Source of the DNA: Chloroflexus aggregans DSM 9485
Lineage (GTDB): Bacteria > Chloroflexota > Chloroflexia > Chloroflexales > Chloroflexaceae
Reading direction: 5' to 3'
Assembly (NCBI RefSeq): GCF_000021945.1
Contig: NC_011831.1
Location: 2,741,353-2,805,352, forward strand
DNA: 64,000 nucleotides
Shown: positions 35,247 through 43,704 of the stretch, piece by piece
Layout: each line of letters opens with the position of its first letter
Position numbering within the stretch: the first letter of the stretch is position 1
The notes under the pieces: generated by a model
Database searches by the model: none
What the model was told of the DNA's origin: nothing
The model's input: the letters and a program-made list of their open reading frames with translations, nothing else
Program-made: the position numbers and the translations under genes

Positions 35247-36758
35247 ATGGCAGGTATTGAGGGGCCGGTACGGGTGCGTTTTGCCCCTAGCCCAACCGGC
35301 AGCTTGCACATCGGCGGTGTGCGTACCGCTCTCTTCAATTGGCTCTGTGCCCGTCATTATGGTGGGCAGTTTATTCTGCGGATCGAAGATACTGACGAAA
35401 AACGGTTTGTTCCCGGTGCTGCCGATGATATTAGCATTTCGCTGCGCTGGGTTGGGATCGATTGGGATGAAGGCCCGGATGTGGGTGGTCCGTATGGCCC
35501 CTACGTGCAGTCACAGCGGTTTGAGCAAGGTATCTATCGCCCCTACGTTGACCAATTGCTCGAGGCTGGACTGGCGTACATGTCCTTCACTACCGAAGAG
35601 GAACTCACGCAGATGCGGGCCGCTGCCGAAGCTGCCGGAATCAAGGCATTTCGCTTCCGTGGCTCCGAACGCGATTGGCCGCTCGAGCGCCAGCGTGAAT
35701 TGGCAGCGAGCGGTAAGCCGTATACCGTGCGCCTCAAAACTCCACTCGACGGCGAGACGCGCTTCAGCGACCTTATTCGCGGCGGTGATGAGATCGTCGT
35801 ACAGAATGACCAATTGCAAGATATTGTGCTGATTAAGTCAAGCGGTATGCCGGTCTACCACTTTGCCCACCTCGTTGACGACCATCTGATGAAGATTACC
35901 CTTGTTATGCGTGGAGAAGAGTGGGTACCGAGCACACCGTACCACGTCTTACTCTACGACTACTTCGGCTGGCAGCGACCGATCTTTGCCCATCTGCCGG
36001 CAATTTTACGCCACGATGGCAAAGGCAAACTGTCGAAGCGCAAAGATGATGTAGCAACGCAGCGGTTCCGCGAACGTGGTTATCTGCCGGAAACCATGCT
36101 CAACTACCTCGCCTTGCAAGGGTGGAGCTACGATGGGGTGACCGAGATAATGAACCGTGAAGAACTCATCGCGCGTTTCTCGATAGAGCGGATTCAGCCA
36201 TCGCCGGCGCGTTGGAATCCGGAAAAGCTGCGCGACATGAACGGTATCTACATCCGTAAGCTCAGCCGTGAGCAACTGGCCGAGCGGGTGTTGCCATTTA
36301 TGCAGCGGGCCGGCCTGATCGGCGATCCGGCCAGTGATACCGAACGGGCGTATCTGCTTCAGCTTATTCCGCTCATCCATGAACGGCTGGAGGAATTGCA
36401 AGAGGCGCCGGAGTTGCTCGAGTTCTTCTACTGTGAGGTAACACCAGGGGTGACGTATCAGCCGACCGATCTGATTCCCAAGAAACATGATGCGGTCCAG
36501 ACGGTCACAATGCTCCGGGCAGCGCATGACGTGTTGCAGCGACAAACCGATTGGACGGCACCGGCGCTTGAGACAGCGCTACGTACATTGGTTGAGCAGT
36601 TGGGAGTGAAGCCGGGTCCTCTCTTTAGTGCCATTCGTATCGCTGTAACCGGTCGCAGTGTTGCGCCGCCGTTGTTTGATACGCTCGCCGGGGTTGGTCG
36701 TGAGCGATCGTTGGAGCGTTTGGCGGCTGCTATTGCGGCATTGGAGCAGATGTCATGA
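35247..36758 (+). CDS. gltX: glutamyl-tRNA synthetase
   Basis: A 503-residue class I synthetase. Phe-Ala-Pro-Ser-Pro-Thr-Gly-Ser-Leu-His-Ile-Gly-Gly (HIGH region, about 11-23), Arg-Ile-Glu-Asp-Thr-Asp, Asp-Glu-Gly-Pro-Asp and Lys-Leu-Ser-Lys-Arg-Lys-Asp-Asp (KMSKS-equivalent, about 257-264) are all present. AAGGAG lies just before ATG. Its stop overlaps the next gene's start (ATGA), tying glucosidase translation to it. Whether it is discriminating or makes Glu-tRNA-Gln too cannot be told. Confidence 0.95.
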   Translation: MAGIEGPVRVRFAPSPTGSLHIGGVRTALFNWLCARHYGGQFILRIEDTDEKRFVPGAADDISISLRWVGIDWDEGPDVGGPYGPYVQSQRFEQGIYRPYVDQLLEAGLAYMSFTTEEELTQMRAAAEAAGIKAFRFRGSERDWPLERQRELAASGKPYTVRLKTPLDGETRFSDLIRGGDEIVVQNDQLQDIVLIKSSGMPVYHFAHLVDDHLMKITLVMRGEEWVPSTPYHVLLYDYFGWQRPIFAHLPAILRHDGKGKLSKRKDDVATQRFRERGYLPETMLNYLALQGWSYDGVTEIMNREELIARFSIERIQPSPARWNPEKLRDMNGIYIRKLSREQLAERVLPFMQRAGLIGDPASDTERAYLLQLIPLIHERLEELQEAPELLEFFYCEVTPGVTYQPTDLIPKKHDAVQTVTMLRAAHDVLQRQTDWTAPALETALRTLVEQLGVKPGPLFSAIRIAVTGRSVAPPLFDTLAGVGRERSLERLAAAIAALEQMS

Positions 36759-38599
36759 CAATCCGGTCTTGGGAGGCGAGCATTCACCACGATGGATCGC
36801 CTCGCTACGTGCAGTTTGGTGGGCGCGTGGGTGATACCGCACGCTTGCGCTTGCGCATCGCCGCCGATGCTCCGGTCGGTGGCGTGTTTGTACGTACTTG
36901 CCCCGATGGCGAACAGCACTTCACGCCAATGCGTGATCTGGGTGTGCAGGGGGTGTGTCGTTGGTGGGAAGGCGAGTTGCCGATCCGGATGCTGCGTACC
37001 AACTATCGCTTCCTGTTGCGAGCCGATGATGGCGTGTACTGGTACAGCGCCGGTGGCGTAACGCGCTATTACCCGACCGACGCCAATGATTTTGTCCTGT
37101 TGGCGAACTACCATGCCCCGACGTGGGTGCGTGACGCGGTCTTTTACCAAATCTTTCCCGACCGCTTCGCCGACGGTGATCCCGGCAATAATGTCCGCGA
37201 CGGTGAGTATCTGTACCAGGGGCGTCCGGTTGTTGCCCGGCGCTGGCACGAGTTGCCACAGCGGGCGACCGGTTCAATCGAGTTTTACGGTGGTGATCTG
37301 CAAGGGATCGCCCAACGGCTCGATTATCTAACCGATCTCGGCGTTTCAGCCCTTTATCTCAATCCGATATTCCGCGCACCGTCGAACCACAAATACGACG
37401 TTGAAGACTACACGCACATCGATCCGCATCTCGGTGGTGAAGCCGGTTTGCTAACGCTGCGTCAGGCCCTCGACGAACGAACCATGCGATTGGTGCTCGA
37501 CATCGTACCAAACCACTGCGGCGTTACGCATCCCTGGTTTGTGGCCGCCCAGGCTGATCGACACGCACCAACGGCCGAGTTCTTCACATTTCGTCGTCAC
37601 CCGGACGAATATGAATGCTGGCTGGGTGTGAAGACGCTGCCCAAACTCAATTATCGCAGCGTGCGCCTGCGCGAAGTGATGTACGCCGGACCCGACGCGA
37701 TTATGCGGCGCTGGTTGCGCCCACCCTACCGCATTGATGGCTGGCGGATCGATGTCGCCAATATGCTGGGCCGGCTCGGTCCCGACAACCTCGGCCACAA
37801 GATCGGGCGCGGCATCCGGCGGGCGGTCAAGGCCGAACAACCTAACGCCTACCTGCTCGGCGAGCACTTCTTCGATGGGACGCCCCATCTGCAAGGGGAA
37901 GAGCTGGACGCTACGATGAACTATCAGGGCTTCACCTTTCCCGTGTGGCGTTGGTTAGCCGGCTTTGAATTCAATCCACAGCGGCCCGAAGCCGATCCGC
38001 GACCGATTGCAACTGAAACAATGGCCGCTCAATGGACGGTCTTTCGGGCGGCAATTCCGTGGCAGATCGCGACGCAGCAGTTCAATCTCCTCGGTAGCCA
38101 CGATACCCCCCGGTTGCGCACCATTGTAGGAGATGATCTGGCCCGTGTGCGCGTGGCAATGACACTGCTCTTCACCTATCCCGGTGTGCCGTGTATCTAC
38201 TATGGCGACGAGATTGGCCTGGCCGGCGGCGGCGATCCCGATTGCCGGCGGACGATGCCGTGGGATGAAGCAGAGTGGGATCACGATCTGCGCGCGTTTG
38301 TGCGGCGGTTAGCGCATTTGCGGCGTAGCGCGCCGGCGTTGCGTTGGGGCGGATTCCAGCAGCTCTACGCCCAAGGCGAGACGATCGCCTTTCAGCGTGA
38401 AGCGCCGGAAGAACGCCTGATTGTAGTCGCGCGCCGCAGCGACGATGGCTTGCGGGCATTGCCGGTGCGCCACGCCGGTCTGGCCGATGGCGTGACCTTG
38501 CGCGAACTATTCACCAGCGCCGAGACGGTCGCGCGCAATGGTATGTTGGACATCAGCAGTCTGCCGGCGACCGGCGCGCAGGTGTGGCGGGCATTGTAG
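36755..38599 (+). CDS. GH13 alpha-amylase family maltodextrinase/neopullulanase-like enzyme
   Basis: A 614-residue protein. An N-terminal beta domain (about 1-115) resembles the CBM34 linker of maltodextrinases; the GH13 barrel follows. The catalytic regions read Asp-Ile-Val-Pro-Asn-His (I), Gly-Trp-Arg-Ile-Asp-Val-Ala-Asn (II, nucleophile Asp), Leu-Gly-Glu-His-Phe (III, acid/base Glu) and Leu-Gly-Ser-His-Asp-Thr (IV). No signal peptide, so it acts on cytoplasmic maltodextrins. Sequence is closest in style to MalZ-type glucosidase or neopullulanase. It overlaps gltX by four bases, an odd pairing. Confidence 0.85.
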   Translation: MTIRSWEASIHHDGSPRYVQFGGRVGDTARLRLRIAADAPVGGVFVRTCPDGEQHFTPMRDLGVQGVCRWWEGELPIRMLRTNYRFLLRADDGVYWYSAGGVTRYYPTDANDFVLLANYHAPTWVRDAVFYQIFPDRFADGDPGNNVRDGEYLYQGRPVVARRWHELPQRATGSIEFYGGDLQGIAQRLDYLTDLGVSALYLNPIFRAPSNHKYDVEDYTHIDPHLGGEAGLLTLRQALDERTMRLVLDIVPNHCGVTHPWFVAAQADRHAPTAEFFTFRRHPDEYECWLGVKTLPKLNYRSVRLREVMYAGPDAIMRRWLRPPYRIDGWRIDVANMLGRLGPDNLGHKIGRGIRRAVKAEQPNAYLLGEHFFDGTPHLQGEELDATMNYQGFTFPVWRWLAGFEFNPQRPEADPRPIATETMAAQWTVFRAAIPWQIATQQFNLLGSHDTPRLRTIVGDDLARVRVAMTLLFTYPGVPCIYYGDEIGLAGGGDPDCRRTMPWDEAEWDHDLRAFVRRLAHLRRSAPALRWGGFQQLYAQGETIAFQREAPEERLIVVARRSDDGLRALPVRHAGLADGVTLRELFTSAETVARNGMLDISSLPATGAQVWRAL

Positions 38600-38611
38600 G
38601 GCGGATGTTGG

Positions 38612-38700
38612 TAGGGGCGGGGATCGTAAGGGTGGGTTTTCAACCCGCCCTTACAGTGTCTGGTATCGCAGAAGCCGGGTTTCCAACCCGCCCCTCGGCT
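38612..38700. repeat. paired REP-like hairpins
   Basis: GTAAGGGTGGGTT (38626-38638) pairs with AACCCGCCCTTAC (38642-38654) with a three-base loop and one G-T; a second hairpin with GGGTT/AACCC arms follows at 38671-38700. They sit between convergent genes and overlap the apparent 3' end of the small membrane protein. This is a typical dispersed GGGCGGGTTT..AACCCGCCC repeat, possibly also a two-way terminator. Confidence 0.8.
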
Positions 38701-39193
38701 CAGAACTGTGGCGGTTGGTACTGCGGCGGGGGTGCAACGGTTGGCCGTTACGATAGGCAAAATAGGCCTGCACATTAGGCTGGTTGTAGAACACCAAACT
38801 GACAATTCCGAACACCATCGAAAAGATATTGCCGGTGATGATATTGACGATCTGCATAATCGCCAGCGTCTTGTTCGGTTGCACCGGCTGCGGCGGGTTG
38901 CTCATCAGTTTGTAAGCGTACATCCCTGCCAAGATTGCCACCGCGATTGAATAGATGCCCAGTGGAATACCGCAAATGGTGAACAGCCAGACAATTCCAC
39001 TGAGGCCGCTGAGCACGGCATCGACAATCGCCATGATTCCGATGATTAGCACGGGAGTAGGTTTGGTTTCACCGTAGCCGGTATGCCCTGGAGGGCTTTG
39101 GTACTGAACTTGGTAGGGTTGATAAGGCTGCTGGTACGATTGCTGATCGGGGCGGTAACGACCGTAATCTTCAGGGCGTTGTGGATCGCTCAC
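38651..39193 (-). CDS. small membrane protein (DUF4190-like) with altered C terminus
   Basis: A 180-residue frame. Residues 1-45 are a Pro/Gln/Tyr-rich cytoplasmic head; two or three hydrophobic segments (about 50-75, 78-100, 115-140) follow with the Gly/Ile pattern of DUF4190-type proteins. The tail after the Tyr-Phe-Ala-Tyr-Arg-Asn-Gly-Gln-Pro stretch enters the REP hairpin. In the neighbouring frame the same DNA reads Ala-Pro-Pro-Pro-Gln-Tyr-Gln-Pro-Pro-Gln-Phe and a stop at about 38700, which suits the Gln/Pro style of the head, so a one-base frameshift near 38735 probably extended the protein. Function unknown. Confidence 0.6.
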   Translation of the reverse strand: MSDPQRPEDYGRYRPDQQSYQQPYQPYQVQYQSPPGHTGYGETKPTPVLIIGIMAIVDAVLSGLSGIVWLFTICGIPLGIYSIAVAILAGMYAYKLMSNPPQPVQPNKTLAIMQIVNIITGNIFSMVFGIVSLVFYNQPNVQAYFAYRNGQPLHPRRSTNRHSSEPRGGLETRLLRYQTL

Positions 39194-39337
39194 AAGATAC
39201 CTCCCTTCTTAACTAGCCCCTTAGATTCCCCTCACGAGATGATAAGAGGTCATTCGCAGGAGTTGTGACACGATAACCGTATCATAGCACAATAGATGCT
39301 CCATTTCTAGCCTGGTATCAATTGAAAGGGGGTGGCA

Positions 39338-40315
39338 ATGATTCCGGCATGGTTCACGCACAACCGTCTCTACGATTTAGCCCGCAGTGGCCGTCGCTTG
39401 ACACCGTGGTGGGGGGTGATCATTATCGGTATCCTCATTGCTCTCCTATCGCAGGTGCTGTCATTGCCGGTAATTATCGCCGAAGTGTTGTTGACCGGTG
39501 GGGTGCTTGAGGCAGATAAGGTCGGTGTCTCGCCGGTGGTCTCAGGCGTTTGGCTATCACTTCTCCTGACCGTCTCGTTCGGCGCGCTGATACTGCTCAC
39601 TTGGTTGTGGATTCGCTTCTACGAGGGGCGCGGGATTACCAGCGTTGGCTTAGTAGATCCGCAGCGAGGATTGTTCCTATACGGGCGCGGGATGCTCATC
39701 GGTCTAACCATATTTTCTACCATTGTAGGCATCCTGGCGCCATTCGGGTTCATTGCCGTCGAGGTGGGCGATCCGGCGCACGTGGGGATGGCCGCGCTCG
39801 GCGGAGTGTTGCTGATGCTCATTCCCGGTTGGTTGATACAAGGTGCTGCCGAAGAGGTTCTCACGCGGGGCTGGATGTTGCCGACGCTGGCGGTACGCTA
39901 TCGTCCTTGGGTTGGTGTGTTGATTTCATCACTCTTCTTTGCCGTGATGCACGGGCTGAATCCCAACCTCAGTTTTCTTGCCCTCTTGAACCTGTTTCTT
40001 TACGGGATGTTTGCCGCGCTGTACGCTCTCCGCGAAGAGTCGTTGTGGGGGATTTGCGCTTTTCATTCGATCTGGAACTGGGCGCAGGGCAATCTGTTTG
40101 GGCTTGCGGTAAGTGGGCAAACGGTGAGTGGCGGGATGCTGTTCAATCTCATGGAGACAGGGCCTGATTGGTTGACCGGTGGCACATTTGGGCCAGAGGG
40201 CGGTCTTGCGACCACGATAGTGTTGGTGATAAGTATGGCGATCATCTGGTGGTGGCCGACTGTGGACACGCGCCCCAAGGTACCAGAACCGATTTCGGTC
40301 AAACGTCAAGGTTGA
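39338..40315 (+). CDS. CPBP-family intramembrane metalloprotease
   Basis: About 325 residues with about eight membrane helices. Core motifs are Ala-Glu-Glu-Val-Leu-Thr-Arg-Gly (Glu pair and Arg), Phe-Phe-Ala-Val-Met-His-Gly-Leu-Asn-Pro (first His) and Ala-Phe-His-Ser-Ile-Trp-Asn-Trp (second His). Start at ATG 39338 with AAAGGGGG a few bases ahead; GTG 39332 is also open. It is a distant paralogue of the gene at 20192-21361. A perfect hairpin follows its stop. Confidence 0.8.
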   Translation: MIPAWFTHNRLYDLARSGRRLTPWWGVIIIGILIALLSQVLSLPVIIAEVLLTGGVLEADKVGVSPVVSGVWLSLLLTVSFGALILLTWLWIRFYEGRGITSVGLVDPQRGLFLYGRGMLIGLTIFSTIVGILAPFGFIAVEVGDPAHVGMAALGGVLLMLIPGWLIQGAAEEVLTRGWMLPTLAVRYRPWVGVLISSLFFAVMHGLNPNLSFLALLNLFLYGMFAALYALREESLWGICAFHSIWNWAQGNLFGLAVSGQTVSGGMLFNLMETGPDWLTGGTFGPEGGLATTIVLVISMAIIWWWPTVDTRPKVPEPISVKRQG

Positions 40316-40319
40316 CTGA

Positions 40320-40352
40320 GGAGCGAGACGTTGCAGAACAACGTCTCGCTCC
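40320..40352. terminator. bidirectional terminator hairpin
   Basis: GGAGCGAGACGTTG (40320-40333) pairs perfectly with CAACGTCTCGCTCC (40339-40352) around a five-base loop, between the convergent CPBP gene and the helical protein gene. T-rich sequence is short. Confidence 0.8.
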
Positions 40353-40357
40353 GTTCC

Positions 40358-40852
40358 TTAATCACGACCGATGGCCGCTTCCGTTAGCAAGCGTACCATT
40401 TGTTCAATTGAGCGGCGGGCACGGGCAAGGGCCAGCGTCATATCGGCCAATATCGCTTCCGCAAGGGTCAGATTTGATGAATAAGTCGGCCGCAGACGTT
40501 CAAACAGGTCTTGCACCTCTTCAAGGCTCTGCGCTGCGCGCTCGAGCGCATGTTCGCTATCATCGCGTTGCCGGGCGGCGACCATCGGCCAACGGCCATT
40601 GATGTCGGCTCCACGCACAATGGCGAGATAGCGGCGCATGCGCTCGATACAGGTGAGCGCATCGTAAACCGCACGTTCGGCAGTCACGAGCATCACCCGG
40701 GCAAGGTGGATGTTACGGCTTAGTTCGGGGGACGCTTGTTCAAGCGTGCTCCGTGCTTGCTGGATGTATTGAACCGCCTCGTCAGCCACGCGGATCAGTT
40801 CCACCCTCTCGGTCTCCAGTTCGGTTGGCCAGCGGCGTGGGATCGTCGGCAT
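40358..40852 (-). CDS. helical protein of unknown function
   Basis: About 164 residues, predicted almost entirely alpha-helical with heptad-like Leu/Ala spacing (about 12-155), rich in Glu, Arg and Ala, without Cys or membrane segment. It resembles a coiled-coil bundle. ATG 40852 has AAGGAG 11 bases upstream and overlaps the end of the preceding gene by 71 bases. No family recognised. Confidence 0.6.
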   Translation of the reverse strand: MPTIPRRWPTELETERVELIRVADEAVQYIQQARSTLEQASPELSRNIHLARVMLVTAERAVYDALTCIERMRRYLAIVRGADINGRWPMVAARQRDDSEHALERAAQSLEEVQDLFERLRPTYSSNLTLAEAILADMTLALARARRSIEQMVRLLTEAAIGRD

Positions 40853-41231
40853 ACTCAACAACGCTCCTTCGTGTACGGCGTAAGTACTCTTCAGCCTCGC
40901 GACGGCGAAGAACACTTTCGCCGAGCTGCCAGAGAATGATCGGAATCCCCGCAGCTACAAAACTGCGCCAAACCAGTTCTTCGTAGTGTCGCCAATCAAG
41001 ACCACGAACGCGACGAGCAGCGACGGCAACCGGCGCTAGCGAGAGGACGACCCCACCGGCTACTTCTGCCCACAAATGGTCAGGCGCAAGGGTTGGATAC
41101 CGTCGCTGAATGAATTGCAATGCCGCTGCGTACATCGTTGAGAGCCCGATAACCTGCAACGGTAGTTGAACGGCGAGATGATCGGCATCAGTGACAGTAT
41201 CGATGGTGGTGGTGTAGTTCACTGCTTGCAT
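40782..41231 (-). CDS. small membrane-associated protein of unknown function
   Basis: About 149 residues. Two hydrophobic stretches lie near 20-40 and 55-75, and a third weak one near 92-108, followed by a charged C-terminal tail rich in Arg, Glu and Asp. ATG 41231 opens it; the longer in-frame part from 41390 is not gene-like. It is cotranscribed with, and overlaps, the helical protein gene. No family recognised. Confidence 0.5.
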   Translation of the reverse strand: MQAVNYTTTIDTVTDADHLAVQLPLQVIGLSTMYAAALQFIQRRYPTLAPDHLWAEVAGGVVLSLAPVAVAARRVRGLDWRHYEELVWRSFVAAGIPIILWQLGESVLRRREAEEYLRRTRRSVVEYADDPTPLANRTGDREGGTDPRG

Positions 41232-41585
41232 TGTGGGATTCCTTTCGTTGTCACGGTATGAGTATACCATACTGTACGTTAAATGTCTAGAATTGTGGGT
41301 TGTTTTTGGGTAGCTATTGGGTTTTTGATTGACGCCTGCCTCCTCGCTGATTGAGCAGGTGTCCGCCACATCGCGATTGAAAGACCTCACCGGTATCGCA
41401 GCGACAGATGTTGTATCTCCATAATACTACAAACTGTAGTAAAGTCAACCCCCCCCAAAAGTACTATGTAGACGACTAGACGCCTTGACTATTATATGCT
41501 ATAGTACAAGCGCTCAGGTATAAAAAGTACCCAACAACATCCTAATAATTACCCTGGTTGCGGACTAAACTGTCGCGAGAAGAGT
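41232..41585. promoter_or_regulatory. AT-rich regulatory region before the MraZ-like cluster
   Basis: No gene. The stretch is AT-richer than its surroundings and contains TTGACT near 41487, a TATAGT near 41502, runs of C, and the inverted repeat at 41425-41441. It separates two oppositely oriented operons and should hold promoters for both. Confidence 0.5.
41425..41441. promoter_or_regulatory. inverted-repeat operator upstream of the MraZ-like gene
   Basis: TACTACA-AAC-TGTAGTA is a perfect dyad with 7-base arms and a 3-base centre. The identical arms recur at 42043-42059. The TACA/TGTA core resembles BlaI/MecI-family operators. No BlaI gene is in the window. Confidence 0.75.
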
Positions 41586-42035
41586 ATGCTGCTCGGAACG
41601 TGGATCGTACCAATCGATGACAATGGTCGGTGTGTGATACCATCACCACTGCGTCCCCTGCTCGGTCTCACCGTTGTAGTGACACGTGGTTTTGAGCGCT
41701 GTCTTCACATCTGCCCCGAACCATTTTGGCGTGGTCTTGCCCGGCGCGTCAGTACGCTTACGCTCGGTGGTGGCGATGAACGATGGTTGCGTCGGCTGCT
41801 GTTCGCCGAGGCGCAGGTGTCGCTCCTCGATGCCCAGGCAGCAATTACGTTCTCTACCGCGCTCCGTACCTACGCCGGTCTTGAACGTACTGCTGTGTTC
41901 GTAGGGATGGATCAGTATCTCGAAGTGTGGGCGCCGGAACGATGGCAGGAGTGTGAGATGACCCTGTTGGCCTCCGCCGGTCGCTGGTCACGCCTCGATT
42001 GGGGTGTCGCCCACAGTGATGTCGTTTCTTTATAA
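41586..42035 (+). CDS. MraZ-like transcriptional regulator
   Basis: A 149-residue protein with the two-repeat AbrB-like fold of MraZ, the regulator at the head of division (dcw) operons. The first DxxGR motif is intact (Asp11-Asp-Asn-Gly-Arg15, then Val-Ile-Pro). The second is degenerate: Asp-Ala-Gln-Ala-Ala replaces Asp-x-x-Gly-Arg, but the following Leu-Arg-x-Tyr-Ala..Val-Phe-Val-Gly-Met..Glu-Val-Trp..Glu-x-Trp is clearly MraZ-like. Two inverted repeats flank the gene at -145 and just after its stop. It is a paralogue rather than the main MraZ, I infer, and leads a cluster ending in an FtsZ paralogue. Confidence 0.75.
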   Translation: MLLGTWIVPIDDNGRCVIPSPLRPLLGLTVVVTRGFERCLHICPEPFWRGLARRVSTLTLGGGDERWLRRLLFAEAQVSLLDAQAAITFSTALRTYAGLERTAVFVGMDQYLEVWAPERWQECEMTLLASAGRWSRLDWGVAHSDVVSL

Positions 42036-42042
42036 GCGTGTT

Positions 42043-42059
42043 TACTACAGTATGTAGTA
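42043..42059. promoter_or_regulatory. second copy of the inverted-repeat operator
   Basis: TACTACA-GTA-TGTAGTA has the same 7-base arms and 3-base spacing as the site at 41425. It lies eight bases after the MraZ-like stop and 16 before the small gene, so it could control the downstream genes separately. Confidence 0.75.
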
Positions 42060-42074
42060 GAAAGAGGGTGCCTG

Positions 42075-42263
42075 ATGAATAGCTCGCGATTGTACTCATC
42101 ACGACTGCTTAGCGACCGCCCTGCCGGGAGCGCTCTGGTTGCCCGTCAACGCTTACGTCAGACGTTGGAGCGCGAACGGTTGCTTGTGCGTGAGCCGAAC
42201 GCCGATCAAAGGCTCTTAGTGGCGTTGTTGGCCGCCGATGTGCCGACGAGATCGGAGGGGTAA
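42075..42263 (+). CDS. small protein of unknown function
   Basis: A 62-residue, strongly basic protein (many Arg, repeated Arg-Leu and Leu-Leu). AAGAGG lies seven bases before its ATG and an operator dyad sits just ahead, which supports expression. A single amphipathic helix is likely around 20-45. No family recognised. It stands between the MraZ-like and CHAT genes. Confidence 0.5.
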   Translation: MNSSRLYSSRLLSDRPAGSALVARQRLRQTLERERLLVREPNADQRLLVALLAADVPTRSEG

Positions 42264-42354
42264 GTGGCGAAACATAGTGTGGTGGTTTGTGTCGGCTGCA
42301 GGGTGGCGTCTCGTAGGGGTAACGGTGTTGAGATAGGCAAACCCAAGACGGTGT

Positions 42355-43677
42355 ATGCGATCAATCTACCATCCGGTATTGCTCTCAATCGATTTTAGCT
42401 CGTACCATCGCGGTTTTTTCGTGCGCTGGGAAGCAAATGAGGTGATTGACATCACCCACAGTCAAATGCCGATGCCGATTGCGAGTGAAGATGTGCCACT
42501 CGTGTTGCGTGCCCTTGATGTGCTGCAAGATCCGGCTTATCCACATCCATGGACGGCAGCCCAAGAGACCGCTTTTACCTTTACCCCGGCCGAGCAGGAC
42601 CGCTTGCGTGAACTCAATTTCTGGGACGATGGCGAGCACATCCCGCCAGATTTGCCACGCCGCGTGGGTCGTCGCCTGTTTCGCGCCTTAACCCATGATC
42701 CACGTGGTGCAGAGGCGCTGAAGATGGTGCGTAACTTTGCGCTGGCCGTTGACCGCCCACTGCTGATTGCTTGCCATTTCAATGCGCATGCTGCCGCAGA
42801 TGTCGCGTTGGCGTCTCTGCCGTGGGAGTTGCTGTGGGCCGATGAACCCACGCCGTTGCTGACCGAACGACGTTTATCGGCCACGATTGAGCGACGGTTG
42901 AAACATACCGGTCCACCACCACAACCGGCACCCGGCAGCGGTGCGCTACGGATTCTGGCTCTCTCGCCACAGGCCGGTATCCCACCTGAGTTGCGTCAAC
43001 TTGAGCGAAGTGTGCGAATGAACGCCTTGCAACCGCTGCTCGAGCGACAGTTGGCCGAGGTGCGGGAGTTAAGCCCGGTCTCACGTCGCGAACTGGAACG
43101 GGTGGTTCGTGAATGGGCGCCGGATGTGATTCACTACTACGGCCACGGGCGTTACGAGCGTGGTGAAGGTGCGCTGTTACTGGATTGTGAGCGTGGCGGC
43201 GAGGAATGGACACCACCGAGTGCGCTGGCAGCGGCAGCAGGTGGAGTTCGGATGGTGTTGTTACACGCTTGCCAAGGCGCTATGACAACCCCCGGCACCA
43301 CCTTATTGAGCAGCGTTGCCCCGGCACTGAGTGTGGCCGGTGTGCCGGTGGTGATCGGGATGCAGTTTACGATCCGCGCCGATGCAGCTACACGCATCGC
43401 GAGTATTGTCTACGCCGGGTTGGCGCAGGGGCGGAGTGTGCAAGAAGCCTTAGCCGCCGCTCGGATCGCGCTGTACGTGAGCGAGTCCGATCAAGTGTCT
43501 TGGTTTGTGCCTGCGCTCTATGTGCGTAATCGGCAGTTTGGCCCGCTTTATCTGCGTCCACCAAGCGATCAGATGCCGGCCCTTACGTTGAGCGCGAGTT
43601 CTGTTCGTCGCTCGCCGATCATTCGCCGCCTCCGCATCCAAGAGGAATGGCGGGCACGACGAAAATCCCGTGAATAG
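42355..43677 (+). CDS. CHAT-domain (caspase-like) protease
   Basis: A 440-residue protein. The C-terminal half is a CHAT peptidase domain, clan CD: His-Tyr-Tyr-Gly-His264-Gly carries the catalytic His and Leu-Leu-His-Ala-Cys306-Gln-Gly the nucleophile Cys; Pro-Trp-Glu-Leu-Leu (about 156-160) is the usual CHAT entry motif and Ala-Gly-Val-Pro-Val-Val-Ile-Gly-Met-Gln-Phe follows. The N-terminal about 130 residues are unassigned. CHAT proteases are known in bacterial defence and regulated proteolysis. Here the neighbours are division and wall genes, so a target in the division machinery is possible but unproven. No clear ribosome site is seen. Confidence 0.85.
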   Translation: MRSIYHPVLLSIDFSSYHRGFFVRWEANEVIDITHSQMPMPIASEDVPLVLRALDVLQDPAYPHPWTAAQETAFTFTPAEQDRLRELNFWDDGEHIPPDLPRRVGRRLFRALTHDPRGAEALKMVRNFALAVDRPLLIACHFNAHAAADVALASLPWELLWADEPTPLLTERRLSATIERRLKHTGPPPQPAPGSGALRILALSPQAGIPPELRQLERSVRMNALQPLLERQLAEVRELSPVSRRELERVVREWAPDVIHYYGHGRYERGEGALLLDCERGGEEWTPPSALAAAAGGVRMVLLHACQGAMTTPGTTLLSSVAPALSVAGVPVVIGMQFTIRADAATRIASIVYAGLAQGRSVQEALAAARIALYVSESDQVSWFVPALYVRNRQFGPLYLRPPSDQMPALTLSASSVRRSPIIRRLRIQEEWRARRKSRE

Positions 43678-43704
43678 TCTGTAGCGCTGCATAACAGGTG
43701 TGCA

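Noticed and set aside
41586-42035. MraZ-like gene as the true dcw mraZ
   Set aside because: The second DxxGR motif is degenerate and none of the rsmH, ftsL, ftsI or mur genes follow, so a paralogue is more likely.
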